Assembly: GCA_934096265.1 (NCBI GenBank)
Contig: CAKOLI010000002.1
Location: 24,648-88,647 of the forward strand
DNA length: 64,000 nt
Direction: 5' to 3'
DNA from: an uncultured Bacilli bacterium
GTDB lineage: Bacteria > Bacillota_I > Bacilli_A > RF39 > UBA660
Both the position numbers and the translations under genes were made by a program. The notes under the pieces were generated by a model. That model ran no database searches and was not told the origin of the DNA. It saw nothing but the letters and a program-made list of their open reading frames with translations. Shown piece after piece: positions 17,158 to 25,367 of the stretch; position 1 is the first letter of the stretch; each line of letters opens with the position of its first letter.

Positions 17158-17177
17158 AATACATTACCTCGTAAATA

Positions 17178-17206
17178 ATTATATAGTATTTTTACCAAAA
17201 TGTAAA
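17178..17206 (-). promoter_or_regulatory. mutS promoter
   Basis: TTTACA (17201-17206), 17-nt spacer, TATAAT (17178-17183), ~25 nt upstream of the start codon. Confidence 0.75.
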
Positions 17207-17386
17207 TTAAACGTTTACTTATTTGACAATAAAATATAAATTATTTAAATAGATAATAAAAAAAATAATTTAAGTCACATTAATCGAATTATCTTTTTTC
17301 TCAAGAATATATTTATCAAAATCATTTCCTCATTTACTTTTCTAAACAGTATCACCTTTTATTTTATCATAATAAAATCTGACATA

Positions 17387-17698
17387 TTAATTTATGTCTC
17401 TCTTTCTTCTATTTTCTTCTCTAATTTTTTTCACATACTCTTTATGAATTTCATTTTCAATCGTTGCATATAATGGATCAAAATAGTATGATAACTCATT
17501 TAAAACATCGAATTTTACTTCTAAATCAATAGCAATTTTTTGAAGTTCATTCAATTTATCTATAGTAGGTAAAATTCTTTGCATTTTTTCTAATTCAGTA
17601 CATAAATATTGTATTTTTGCAATATCATTACCAAAATCATAGTTTTTTTGAACATCTGTTAAAAACAATATAGTTATATTCAATTCTTCTAATTCCAT
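17387..17698 (-). CDS. Small helical protein, unknown
   Basis: 103 residues, strongly helical and charged, with heptad-like stretches (LNELQKIAIDLEVKFDVLNEL) and a basic C-terminus (REENRRKRD). AAAGGA precedes the ATG. It sits just downstream of the ToxN-like toxin on the same strand, in a small accessory patch between mutS and the two-component genes. No family recognised; a link with the toxin locus is possible but unsupported. Confidence 0.6.
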   Translation of the reverse strand: MELEELNITILFLTDVQKNYDFGNDIAKIQYLCTELEKMQRILPTIDKLNELQKIAIDLEVKFDVLNELSYYFDPLYATIENEIHKEYVKKIREENRRKRDIN

Positions 17699-17802
17699 AA
17701 ATCTATCCTTTCTAAAAGAAATTATATATTAAATAAAAAAATAGTGTCAATATACTCTATATACCAGCATTGTACAATCTCATAATTCATTATATTTTTT
17801 TA

Positions 17803-18309
17803 TTAATTTATTTTACTATACTCAACACATTTTTCTTCTAACAATTTAAAATTACAACACCTTTTTGCAATACTTTCATTTAAAGTACCATTAATATATT
17901 TATCATATAGTTTTTTAGACCTACCATATAACTTATCATCATTACGATTTAACCAAAATATTTGTTCTTTTAACATTTTCGCATATTTTTCTTCAGTTTT
18001 AGTTAAACACTCTTTATCTAAGTCTAACTTGATAATATTTTTATCCGTTACTGGTAACATATTATTAAAGTTAATTGCTTCTAAATTACCATTTGCTATT
18101 TTTAAAAAATCTAATGTCGTTTTCATAGTTTTATGTTTTGCTTTAGGACTTGATAATGGAGCAAAATATTTACAATCATTAACTTCGAATAACACACCAA
18201 CAAATGGTCTTAATTCTTTTTTATCATAATTATATGGAACCTTTTTATCAAATTGTCTTAGGTAATCACAATATTTTGTATCCAATCTAACTAAAATTAA
18301 ACTTTCCAT
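17803..18309 (-). CDS. toxN: Type III toxin-antitoxin endoribonuclease, ToxN/AbiQ family
   Basis: 168 residues. ToxN/AbiQ hallmarks are readable in order: N-terminal RLDTKYCDYLRQFDKKVPYN, then RPFVGVLFEV, KYFAPLSSPKAKHKTM (the Ser/Lys active-site block), FNNMLPV, and a C-terminal RCCNFKLLEEKC. These enzymes cut RNA and are held inactive by a repeat RNA. The promoter, tandem repeats and hairpin immediately upstream match the standard toxI-terminator-toxN order. ATG at 18309 follows GGAAGGTGAT; an upstream TTG is the alternative. Likely roles are plasmid/region stability or abortive phage defence (inference). Confidence 0.88.
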   Translation of the reverse strand: MESLILVRLDTKYCDYLRQFDKKVPYNYDKKELRPFVGVLFEVNDCKYFAPLSSPKAKHKTMKTTLDFLKIANGNLEAINFNNMLPVTDKNIIKLDLDKECLTKTEEKYAKMLKEQIFWLNRNDDKLYGRSKKLYDKYINGTLNESIAKRCCNFKLLEEKCVEYSKIN

Positions 18310-18340
18310 AGTATCACCTTCCAAGAATATTATATACTAA

Positions 18341-18376
18341 AAAACAAAACAAAACTAGAGTTTGCTCTCTAGTTTC
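18341..18376 (-). terminator. Terminator between antitoxin RNA and toxin gene
   Basis: Stem AAACTAGAG/CTCTAGTTT with loop AGCAAA, followed by a T-rich run, between the repeats and the toxN start. In type III loci a leaky terminator here sets the excess of antitoxin RNA over toxin mRNA. Confidence 0.85.
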
Positions 18377-18479
18377 TTTTTTAAGTTCACTGTTATGGCC
18401 GGAATCGCCGCTTTTTTAAGTTCCTGTTAAAGCCGGAATCGCTTCTTTTTTAAGTTCCTCTTATAGTGGGAATCACTAG
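18376..18479 (-). ncRNA. toxI: ToxI/antiQ-like antitoxin RNA, three tandem repeats of 34-35 nt
   Basis: Three direct repeats (18445-18479, 18411-18444, 18376-18410) with no spacers. In the sense direction units end GAACTTAAAAAAG, and two share GCGATTCCGGC; the first transcribed unit is the most diverged. Period and copy number are close to the antiQ RNA of the AbiQ system (about three repeats of ~35 nt). The toxin would cut the precursor in the A-rich part to free monomers that bind and inhibit it. Confidence 0.85.
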
Positions 18480-18550
18480 CTTTTTTATTGCTACTAAGTA
18501 GCATTATTATTATATGCAAAAATGCATAACATAATCACTTATGTACTAAT

Positions 18551-18579
18551 AATATACCATAAATATGATAAAATGTCTA
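18551..18579 (-). promoter_or_regulatory. Promoter of the antitoxin RNA/toxin transcript
   Basis: TAGACA (18574-18579), 17-nt spacer, TG-G-TATATT (TATATT at 18551-18556), about 70 nt upstream of the first repeat. Confidence 0.65.
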
Positions 18580-18600
18580 GCTTTTTTAAAAAGTTTTTTA

Positions 18601-18906
18601 TTACTCTAAATAACTTACCTTCTTAGAAGTAGACCTTGCATACTCTATCTCTGACCTAGTAGACTTACCAATATACCCACCTACATTAATAACAAATATC
18701 TCATCTGCCATATCTATCTTCCTCTTATGCATATCATCTAACATCTCTTTAGTCTTAGTATCAATATCTATTGAAGAACAATGACTAAAAAACCCCACTG
18801 ATAATACAATATTCCCCTTTAATGTTAAATCCCTTTGTACCTCCATGAACTCCTTCTCAAACTTAGTTGACCCACACAACGTTATAACCTTGTATTTCTT
18901 ACTCAT
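18601..18906 (-). CDS. DUF4406/nucleoside 2-deoxyribosyltransferase-like protein
   Basis: 101 residues. LCGSTKFEKEF near the N-terminus and the later DEIFVINVGGYIGKSTRSEIEYA match the nucleoside 2-deoxyribosyltransferase/DUF4406 fold (GS-F motif, acidic residue and S-x-E nucleophile region). It may act on nucleosides or nucleotide sugars; the true reaction is unknown. AGGAGG precedes the ATG. It lies between the toxin locus and the histidine kinase. Confidence 0.75.
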   Translation of the reverse strand: MSKKYKVITLCGSTKFEKEFMEVQRDLTLKGNIVLSVGFFSHCSSIDIDTKTKEMLDDMHKRKIDMADEIFVINVGGYIGKSTRSEIEYARSTSKKVSYLE

Positions 18907-18917
18907 TATAATTCCTC

Positions 18918-20036
18918 CTAATGTTTATATATCCTAATAGTAAAACTAACAACATCATCCTTACTACTAACAAGTATCTCTCCATTTTCCTTATTAATAA
19001 TATTCATACTCATATTAAGACCAATACCAATACTATCACTACTAGCATTCTTCCCCCTATAAAACCTCTTAAATATATTTGGCATATCCTCACTATCTAT
19101 ACTACCCTTATTACTAATTACTATATCTGTATAAATAGGATTATCACTACAAGAAATATCTATATACCCATAACACTCCGTATAATTAGAAGCATTCTTA
19201 AGTATATTAATTATAGCTTCCATAGTCCAATTATAATCTACATATATATATATATTCCTATCTATATCCTTATTAAGAGAAATATTCTTAGAAGTCAAAT
19301 ACATCTCTATATTCATAATAGCATTATCTATCAAATCCAAAACATTACACTTATCTATAGCCAACTCATCCATACCACTATCTAACCTAGACATCTTAAG
19401 CAAACTACTAACTAAAAAATTAATCCTCTCCAAACACTTAATATTATTATTAATAATATCTTTCTTCATAGATACATCAATGTTATCTTTTAATAACAAC
19501 TCATTATTTAATATCATACTAGTAAGAGGAGTCTTAATCTGATGAGATATATCACTAAGAAAACCCTCCATACATACCTTATCACTATATAACTTATCAC
19601 TACTTTCCTTAAGCAAAACAGTAACCTTATATATATCACTCTTCAAAACAGACAAATAATCCTCATCATAATCCCTAATATCCAAACTATAATCCCCATG
19701 TAAAACATTAAACAAATACTTATCTATATACATAAGCCTTTTATTATAATTAAATACATATAAATAAAACAAAATAAAACTACTAAATATCAAAATAACA
19801 GGTATAACATATAAATAATTAGCTAAAACTACATCATCCATAACCCCATCACTCTTTAACACATAATAATAATCATCCCTATTATCATTAACTATATCAA
19901 TAGTACTATATATCTTATCCTTAAACACCTTATTAACATAATCATTATTATATCTAACTATCAAAATAAAAGATATAATACCAAGAATAAGCAAACTAAT
20001 AGATATAAATAAAACTCTTATATACCTCCTATTCAT
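18918..20036 (-). CDS. Sensor histidine kinase
   Basis: 372 residues. Two membrane helices (about residues 8-28 and 75-95) bracket a short extracytoplasmic loop; then HisKA with DISHQIKTPLTSM (phosphoacceptor His) and a HATPase domain (NILKNASNYTE N box, IGIGLNMS G box). Partner of the response regulator immediately upstream, whose stop it overlaps by 8 nt. ATG at 20036 is preceded by a G run; an in-frame ATG at 20057 is possible. Resembles kinases that sense cell-envelope peptides, but the signal is unknown. Confidence 0.9.
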   Translation of the reverse strand: MNRRYIRVLFISISLLILGIISFILIVRYNNDYVNKVFKDKIYSTIDIVNDNRDDYYYVLKSDGVMDDVVLANYLYVIPVILIFSSFILFYLYVFNYNKRLMYIDKYLFNVLHGDYSLDIRDYDEDYLSVLKSDIYKVTVLLKESSDKLYSDKVCMEGFLSDISHQIKTPLTSMILNNELLLKDNIDVSMKKDIINNNIKCLERINFLVSSLLKMSRLDSGMDELAIDKCNVLDLIDNAIMNIEMYLTSKNISLNKDIDRNIYIYVDYNWTMEAIINILKNASNYTECYGYIDISCSDNPIYTDIVISNKGSIDSEDMPNIFKRFYRGKNASSDSIGIGLNMSMNIINKENGEILVSSKDDVVSFTIRIYKH

Positions 20037-20700
20037 AAGTACCCCCATAAATAACATAACCCTTAGTCCTAACAGTCTTAATTATCCTAGGATTATTATA
20101 ATCATCCTCTATCTTCTTCCTAAGCCTCTTAATATAAACACTAAGCGTATTATCAACATCATCTAAATAAGTAGTATCCCATACCTCCTTTAATATATCC
20201 CTACTATTAAGCACAACACCCATATTAGTAAGAAGTATTACAAGTATCTTATACTCTATCTTAGATAACTCTACCACATTATTATTCTTAAGCACCCTAT
20301 TCTTAAGTAAATCTACACATACATTAGAAACCCTAATCACATTCTGCCTATTCTTCCTAAGAGCAAGCTTTATCCTAGAAAGAAGCACATTAATCTTAAA
20401 AGGCTTAGTAATATAATCATCCGCTCCCATATCAAGACAAGTTACAATATCCTTATCCCTCTCATCCGCGGACAAATAAATAATAATAGCCCCATATTTA
20501 TCCTTTAGACTCTTAAATATATCCATCCCATTACCATCAGGCAAATCAATATCTAACAATATCAAATCAACATTAATAGAAGGCAGACAATTTAACTCCC
20601 TTAAAGAACCAACACTAGTAACCATAAACCCCTCTTCCTCTAAAAATATCTTCAAACTCCTAACAATAGATACCTCATCCTCAACTAAAAGTATATGCAT
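20029..20700 (-). CDS. OmpR/PhoB-family response regulator
   Basis: 223 residues. Receiver domain with LLVEDE (acidic pocket), LLDIDLPDGNG (phosphorylated Asp ~residue 52) and Lys in ITKPFKINVLL; C-terminal winged helix with LRKKIEDD and VRTKGYVIY. First gene of the two-component pair. Its targets are not evident; no transporter is adjacent. Confidence 0.93.
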   Translation of the reverse strand: MHILLVEDEVSIVRSLKIFLEEEGFMVTSVGSLRELNCLPSINVDLILLDIDLPDGNGMDIFKSLKDKYGAIIIYLSADERDKDIVTCLDMGADDYITKPFKINVLLSRIKLALRKNRQNVIRVSNVCVDLLKNRVLKNNNVVELSKIEYKILVILLTNMGVVLNSRDILKEVWDTTYLDDVDNTLSVYIKRLRKKIEDDYNNPRIIKTVRTKGYVIYGGTYE

Positions 20701-20729
20701 CTACTACCACCTCATAAAAAGTATACCAC

Positions 20730-20770
20730 AAAAAAAGAAGATTAATCTTACAAAATTGTAATTAATCTTC
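20730..20770 (-). terminator. Terminator of cotE (3' part)
   Basis: Stem GAAGATTAAT/ATTAATCTTC with a 14-nt loop and seven T; the cotE stop codon lies in the 5' arm. Confidence 0.85.
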
Positions 20771-21178
20771 TTTCTTAATAAATGAAGAATTAACACTATT
20801 ACTAATCTCTTTATCTACATCATCAGTATAAACCTCATCCTCTATAACATCCCAAGGTTCTTCCTCTTCTTCAATCTGAACCTTAACCTTAGTATCTCCA
20901 ACTATCTCTACACCAAGTTCTTTCTCAATATCAAACTTAATAGTATTACCTTCAATAACAGCATTACTACAATTAGGTTGTTTCAAACTCCTAACTATTA
21001 TATCTTTAGTATTAGAATCAGTAGTCTCCCTCTGATTTACCATAACACTTTCCTTATAATTAATAGTATTCATCTCAACAGTAGTCTTAGTATCATTATC
21101 ATAAGAATACCATATATTAACATCATATGACCCTTCTATAACAATATGATTATCTACCTCACTACCCTTAAATTTATG
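20762..21178 (-). pseudogene. cotE: cotE, 3' part (outer spore coat morphogenetic protein), separated by an element
   Basis: Encodes the C-terminal ~137 residues of CotE: KFKGSEVDNHIVIEGSYDVNIWYSYDNDTKTT..., LKQPNCS and VEIVGDTKVKVQI are close to Bacillus CotE, and the protein ends in an acidic tail as expected. The open frame runs on into the element to a TTG at 21220 without a convincing ribosome site, so this half is probably not translated alone. The missing first 42 residues lie at 25195-25320. Joined at the shared His codon they give ~179 residues, close to the ~181 of B. subtilis CotE. Excision by the serine recombinase is expected to rebuild the gene. Confidence 0.9.
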
Positions 21179-21200
21179 TGTCATGGTTTTTGGTGATAAC
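21176..21200. other. Element end/attachment site next to cotE 3' part
   Basis: The shared CAT codon (21176-21178 on the + strand as ATG) and, 7 to 22 nt into the element, the arm GGTTTTTGGTGATAAC (21185-21200). This arm is the inverted match (15 of 16) of the arm at the other end. Confidence 0.8.
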
Positions 21201-21212
21201 TTTCTTGCTTTT

Positions 21213-22856
21213 TTAAACAACTTGATTCAGTTGCTTTAGTTTAAAATATAAATCTACAGTTTTATCCTGATGTATTTCTATTCTATCTACAATTTTAAGA
21301 ATTAATTCTCTTGGTGGATTTTTTCTAGTTTTAAGATATTCTTTTACTATCTTCCCCATTTCTAATAACTCCTCAACAGAATTTTTTTCCTTATATTCTG
21401 TGGCAGTTAATTTTAATTCATCTATTTCATTTTGTTTCTTTTGTTTCTGTTCTTCGAACTTATCTGTCAATTTTTTATAAGTATTAGGTGAAATTATATC
21501 ATCTAATCTATCCATATATAATTTTTCAATTTTTAGGTCAATGCTTTTTATATCAATTTCTAATTTACCAATTTTCTTTTCTAATGTATCTGTATATGTT
21601 AATAGAGTTTTCTTCCTTTTTTTAACTATATCTTCATATCCTACTAAGTCAATATATTTTTTACACACATTAGAAATAATATCCATTAGTTGTTCTTCTA
21701 AATTATTGTAGTTCATTGTATGTGGAGTACACTTGTTATAGGCACTATTTTTTCTATAAAAATTACAATAAGTATAAACATACTGTTTATGGGTAGGACG
21801 ATTATCTCTTTTTGGATTACCAACGCCTATTTTGTGCCCACATTCATGACAATACATTAATCCCTTAAAAATTCTTATGTTTTCTGGTGTAGGTTGTCTA
21901 TAATTTGCATCTAACAAATTTTGTACTCTCAAAAAAGTATCTTTATCAATAATTGGTTCGTGAGTTCCCTCAACAATTATCCAATCTTCTTCATTAGTCT
22001 TAACTATTTTCTTTTCTCTGAAACTTTTCTTTGTATGGACATTTTGCACCATATCACCAATATACATTCTGTTTCTTAGCATGTTTCTAATTGTATGATA
22101 ATTCCATTCATAAGGAAATTGTGCTTTCAATCCACGTCTTGTTTTTTTATAAACTTCTGGAATTGGAATTTTTTCTTCACTTAATTTTTTCATAACTGCA
22201 CTTTGCGACTGTAATTCCAAATATAAATTAAATACTTTTCTTACTATATCAGCCGCTTCTTCATCTATAATTAGTTTGTGTTTATCATTTGGATCCTTAA
22301 TATAACCAAGCACTGGTTTACCACCCATGTATTCTCCAGCAAATTGCTTGATTTTATAAACTCTTCTAATATTCTTTGACAAATCTCTAGAATACTTTTC
22401 ATTTATAAAATTATTTAATGCAGCATATTCGTTATTTGAGTTTTCTGAATTTCCTGTATCTATTTGTTCTTGTATTGCTATGTACCTAATAAAATTATCC
22501 GGAAAATAACAATCTAAATAATAACTGCATTCAAAATTACTTCTACCAAGTCTTGATAAACTTTTAGTAATAACAACTTTGATAGTGCCATTTTCCATAG
22601 CTTCTTGTAACTCTTTCCAACCAGGTCTATCAAAATTAGTACCACTAACGCCATCATCTACAAATTCTCTACACTTTTCACCTATATTACCATTTCTAGC
22701 AATAAACTCATTCATTAACCTTCTCTGATTAGTAACACTCTCACTTTCATCACTTGCTCCTGCTTCATCAGCCAATGATAATCTAATATATTTTGCTATT
22801 TCGTCAGGTTTGTAATCTTTTAATGTTGCACCATAATTATAACATTCGTAATTCAT
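21213..22856 (-). CDS. Large serine recombinase (site-specific integrase/excisionase)
   Basis: 547 residues. N-terminal resolvase domain with the catalytic Ser in AKYIRLSLAD, ESVTNQR, DDGVSGTNFDRPG and KSLSRLGRSNFE; then the recombinase domain (GYIKDPNDKHKLIIDEEAA, WNYHTIRNMLRNRMYIGD), a zinc-ribbon (CHECGHKIG ... YC ... C) and a long coiled coil (~residues 430-500). ATG at 22856 follows AAGGGAGG. It lies next to one end of the element that splits cotE and is the obvious enzyme for its integration and excision. Confidence 0.95.
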   Translation of the reverse strand: MNYECYNYGATLKDYKPDEIAKYIRLSLADEAGASDESESVTNQRRLMNEFIARNGNIGEKCREFVDDGVSGTNFDRPGWKELQEAMENGTIKVVITKSLSRLGRSNFECSYYLDCYFPDNFIRYIAIQEQIDTGNSENSNNEYAALNNFINEKYSRDLSKNIRRVYKIKQFAGEYMGGKPVLGYIKDPNDKHKLIIDEEAADIVRKVFNLYLELQSQSAVMKKLSEEKIPIPEVYKKTRRGLKAQFPYEWNYHTIRNMLRNRMYIGDMVQNVHTKKSFREKKIVKTNEEDWIIVEGTHEPIIDKDTFLRVQNLLDANYRQPTPENIRIFKGLMYCHECGHKIGVGNPKRDNRPTHKQYVYTYCNFYRKNSAYNKCTPHTMNYNNLEEQLMDIISNVCKKYIDLVGYEDIVKKRKKTLLTYTDTLEKKIGKLEIDIKSIDLKIEKLYMDRLDDIISPNTYKKLTDKFEEQKQKKQNEIDELKLTATEYKEKNSVEELLEMGKIVKEYLKTRKNPPRELILKIVDRIEIHQDKTVDLYFKLKQLNQVV

Positions 22857-22952
22857 AATCCTCCCTTTCTTGAGGATTCCATTGACTTTTTTAATCAATT
22901 AACGTGTAACTATATTATACCGTGTAATCAGTCAAAATGAATCCAAAATTTG

Positions 22953-23072
22953 TTATTTTAATATTTTTTTTATATAATCATTCAAAAAATCATTAAAATC
23001 CTTCATTAACACATCTAATATGGTTTCTCCAACATCATTATAATATAAATTAATATTTAACTTCTTAGTCAC
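22953..23072 (-). CDS. Small ORF upstream of the recombinase (39 aa)
   Basis: GTG start behind AAGGGGGAAA. The product begins MTKKLNINLYYNDVGETIL and ends in a Lys/Ile-rich helix. It is similar in size and position to short ORFs found beside large serine recombinases in other Firmicutes elements (recalled from family context, not checked). A recombination directionality factor is one possibility; nothing in the sequence proves it. Confidence 0.55.
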   Translation of the reverse strand: MTKKLNINLYYNDVGETILDVLMKDFNDFLNDYIKKILK

Positions 23073-23215
23073 GTTTATTTTCCCCCTTTTTATTTAAACT
23101 TATGAATACAAAATCAATTTATGAATTTATAAGTTTTAAATAATTGAGTGTTGTGCCTGTTATCATAAATTATCACAAAAAAAGACACTAATAAAGCATC
23201 TTAAAACTAAATGTA

Positions 23216-23926
23216 TTATTTTTTATTAATAATAGTGTCTATAAATGTTTTAAAAATTAAATTTTGTTCTTGTTTTTCTGTAATTAATTCTGGATGCCAT
23301 TGTACTCCAATATTAAATTTTTTATCTTCAATTTCTAATAATTCTATAATACCATCATCAGAGAAACCTTTTATTTCATATTTTCCAGGATTATTAATCT
23401 TGCATTTATGAATACTATTTACAATAAATTCATCATCATTAATTAAATTAAATAATTTTGAATTTTTATTTATTTTTACTTTATGCATATCCATGTTTTC
23501 GAGTGAAAAATGTTTCTGCTTTAGATAATCATAATTATCTAACGATATACTACCACCAGTCGATAGAGCCATATTTATACAACCACAACATATTCCCAAT
23601 AATGGAATATCTTTTTCAGTACAATATTTTGCAATCTCTTGTTCATAATCACAAATAACAATACCACCTTCTAAAATAATTCCATCACATATATTAATAG
23701 TTTGAAACAAATCATTTAATGATTTTTCATCTAAATAATAATTTTGATAAGAAAATGGTTTATCTTCTTTAATCTCTTTTATTTTACTTTGTGGTAAAAT
23801 ACCAATCGCAATGCCACCATTTTTATTAACAGCATCTTTTATTTCATTACTTACACAAATTTTATTCCATATAACATCATCACATTGTGGCTTACCAACA
23901 ATACCAACAATAGGTTTTCTGTTCAT
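23216..23926 (-). CDS. Class I glutamine amidotransferase-like/peptidase C26 hydrolase
   Basis: 236 residues. PIVGIVGKPQ at the N-terminus, nucleophile Cys in LLGICCGCINMALSTGG, and GVQWHPEL with the catalytic His-x-Glu identify the gamma-glutamyl-gamma-aminobutyrate hydrolase (PuuD/C26) group. It could cleave gamma-glutamyl amides; the substrate is unknown. Cargo of the cotE element; it lies 3 nt after the GNAT gene, so the two are likely one transcript. Confidence 0.85.
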   Translation of the reverse strand: MNRKPIVGIVGKPQCDDVIWNKICVSNEIKDAVNKNGGIAIGILPQSKIKEIKEDKPFSYQNYYLDEKSLNDLFQTINICDGIILEGGIVICDYEQEIAKYCTEKDIPLLGICCGCINMALSTGGSISLDNYDYLKQKHFSLENMDMHKVKINKNSKLFNLINDDEFIVNSIHKCKINNPGKYEIKGFSDDGIIELLEIEDKKFNIGVQWHPELITEKQEQNLIFKTFIDTIINKK

Positions 23927-23929
23927 TTA

Positions 23930-24526
23930 TTATTCTCTCCTCTTTTTAGTTTTTCTTAAAATTAAGTTAGCATTTTTATATTCTTCTCTTAATGAATGAA
24001 CACCTGATTCATTAAGAGGCAAAAATCCATCGTAAATTGTAGAAGCTATTTCTTGTTCGCTTGCTATTAAATAGTTTATTTTATTACAGGCAACCCAATT
24101 ATTTTTTTTCTCTACCTCGTGGAAGTTTGTTCCTATTAATTTAAAATTAGTTTTGTCAAACAAATGAACCACTGCATTATTGTCTAATCTTGTTTGAACA
24201 TATACTAAATCAATAGAATTTTGCTTTAGTAAGTTTATGAGCTCTAAAATTGCTTTTGAGGCTATGCCATGCCCTTTAAACTCTTCAAAAATATAAATTC
24301 CATTTATTTTTACAATTTTGTCTGTAAAAAAATGAATCATAAAATACCCAACTGTTTCGTTGTCTAACTTAACACTTAATATTTGTTTTTCTCCTTTTAC
24401 AAATTGATCTATATGATTTGATATCCATGTTGAATAATATGGATATTCCTCAATAAATATTGAAGTTAAGGATTCTATACTTTTTTCAAATTCTTCTTTA
24501 GTTGTTACTCTTTTTAAATTAACCAT
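23930..24526 (-). CDS. GNAT-family N-acetyltransferase
   Basis: 198 residues. The acetyl-CoA loop appears as FEEFKGHGIASKAILELI (~residues 80-97), preceded by the VGYFMIHFF beta strand. Substrate unknown. AAAGGGGTGATATA precedes the ATG. Element cargo, directly upstream of the amidotransferase-like gene. Confidence 0.85.
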   Translation of the reverse strand: MVNLKRVTTKEEFEKSIESLTSIFIEEYPYYSTWISNHIDQFVKGEKQILSVKLDNETVGYFMIHFFTDKIVKINGIYIFEEFKGHGIASKAILELINLLKQNSIDLVYVQTRLDNNAVVHLFDKTNFKLIGTNFHEVEKKNNWVACNKINYLIASEQEIASTIYDGFLPLNESGVHSLREEYKNANLILRKTKKRRE

Positions 24527-24600
24527 TATATCACCCCTTTAAATTGCTATATATGATAGCATATAAGGTAAAAATTGTCAATTTTCAAAACAGCAAACAC

Positions 24601-25026
24601 CTATTTACATTTTACTTTATTTATCAATTCATACTTTCCATCAAAATTCCAAATATTTAATTTTCCTTTGGCAGAAATTGGATATATAGGTTCTATATTT
24701 TCCATAACCCATGCATATCTTCCTTGCTTATATTCTCCCAAATTATACTCTGTAGGATTTTGTTTTATATATTCTAAAAAAGATTCATCCATATAAATAC
24801 AATTAACTAAATTACATCTACAAATAATATTTCCATAATTCATATCCATATCTTTTATTAAATCTACTACATAATCATTTGTAAGAAATTCTTTTGCAAG
24901 ATTTTTTCCACTTGCATGAATAAACAGTTCTCCTCGGTAATTAGTTTTCCAACTCCTTGTTTCTATATTTTTCATACCATTAGCTATTAATGTTGCAAAT
25001 GGTTCCTTAATACTTATAACTTTCAT
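24601..25026 (-). CDS. ASCH-domain protein
   Basis: 141 residues. VISIKEPFATLIANGMKNIE, RSWKTNYRGELFIHAS and GRYAWVMENI are the usual ASCH-domain blocks. The fold is related to PUA and is thought to bind RNA or nucleotides; a few members are nucleases or amidohydrolases. AAGGTGATGGATAA lies before the ATG. First cargo gene at the cotE-5' end of the element. Confidence 0.88.
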   Translation of the reverse strand: MKVISIKEPFATLIANGMKNIETRSWKTNYRGELFIHASGKNLAKEFLTNDYVVDLIKDMDMNYGNIICRCNLVNCIYMDESFLEYIKQNPTEYNLGEYKQGRYAWVMENIEPIYPISAKGKLNIWNFDGKYELINKVKCK

Positions 25027-25158
25027 TTATCCATCACCTTAGTTACAATTATATCATATAAAAAATACTTTTGTTAATTTAAAGTATCTTTTATAATAAA
25101 ATGAATTTTTATTAAATACGGCATAATTATAATAAGTCTAATAGAATCCTTATAATTA

Positions 25159-25320
25159 TTATATTTTACAATGGTTATCACCAACAACCAAGAGATGATT
25201 AATAACCCAACAACCCAAAACAGTAGAAGGACTATTTATTGTATTAACAGAATAACTATTTTTATAATATTTCTTACCTTTACCTAAGATAGCTTTAGTA
25301 ACTATTTCTTTATAAGCCAT
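25159..25320 (-). pseudogene. cotE: cotE, 5' part (N-terminal 42 residues) with element-encoded tail
   Basis: ATG at 25320 follows AGAGGTGAAACGA. Translation gives MAYKEIVTKAILGKGKKYY..., then TVLGCWVINH, the conserved N-terminus of CotE, and after the His it runs into element sequence for 11 codons to a TAA. So the integrated state would make only a 53-residue truncated peptide. Genuine cotE sequence spans 25195-25320. It is too short for ordinary ORF calling, which hides the interruption. Confidence 0.9.
25174..25197. other. Element end/attachment site next to cotE 5' part
   Basis: Arm GTTATCACCAACAACC (25174-25189) lies 7 to 22 nt inside the core TG (25196-25197), mirroring the arm at 21185-21200. 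The outside sequence is cotE. Confidence 0.8.
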
Positions 25321-25339
25321 TCGTTTCACCTCTTCAGTT

Positions 25340-25367
25340 TAATTTATGCAAGTAACTAAGAAAAAGT
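25340..25367 (-). promoter_or_regulatory. Possible sigma-K promoter of cotE
   Basis: AC (25366-25367), 17 nt, CATAAATTA (25340-25348) fits the AC-N16/17-CATAnnnTA form of mother-cell sigma-K promoters, and cotE is a mother-cell gene in Bacillus. The match is short and could be chance. Confidence 0.35.

Larger units (their letters stand above)
21178..25197. mobile_element. 4.0-kb serine-recombinase element interrupting cotE (skin-like)
   Basis: About 4,019 bp between two copies of the CAT core. It carries a large serine recombinase beside one end, a 39-residue ORF, and three cargo genes (glutamine-amidotransferase-like, GNAT, ASCH), all on the minus strand. There are no phage structural or conjugation genes. 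The ends are a 16-bp inverted arm pair placed symmetrically around the CA core, as in attL/attR of serine integrases. The reading frame of cotE across the junction is exact. Regulated excision in the mother cell is an inference from the sigK skin element and similar cases. Confidence 0.88.

Noticed and set aside
18376..18479. Tandem repeats as a CRISPR array
   Set aside because: Units are contiguous with no unique spacers, and the position upstream of a ToxN-like gene with terminator and promoter fits a type III antitoxin RNA.
20762..21220. CotE-like ORF as a complete independent gene
   Set aside because: Its apparent start is a TTG inside element DNA, its first ~15 residues do not match CotE, and the true N-terminus is found at 25195-25320.
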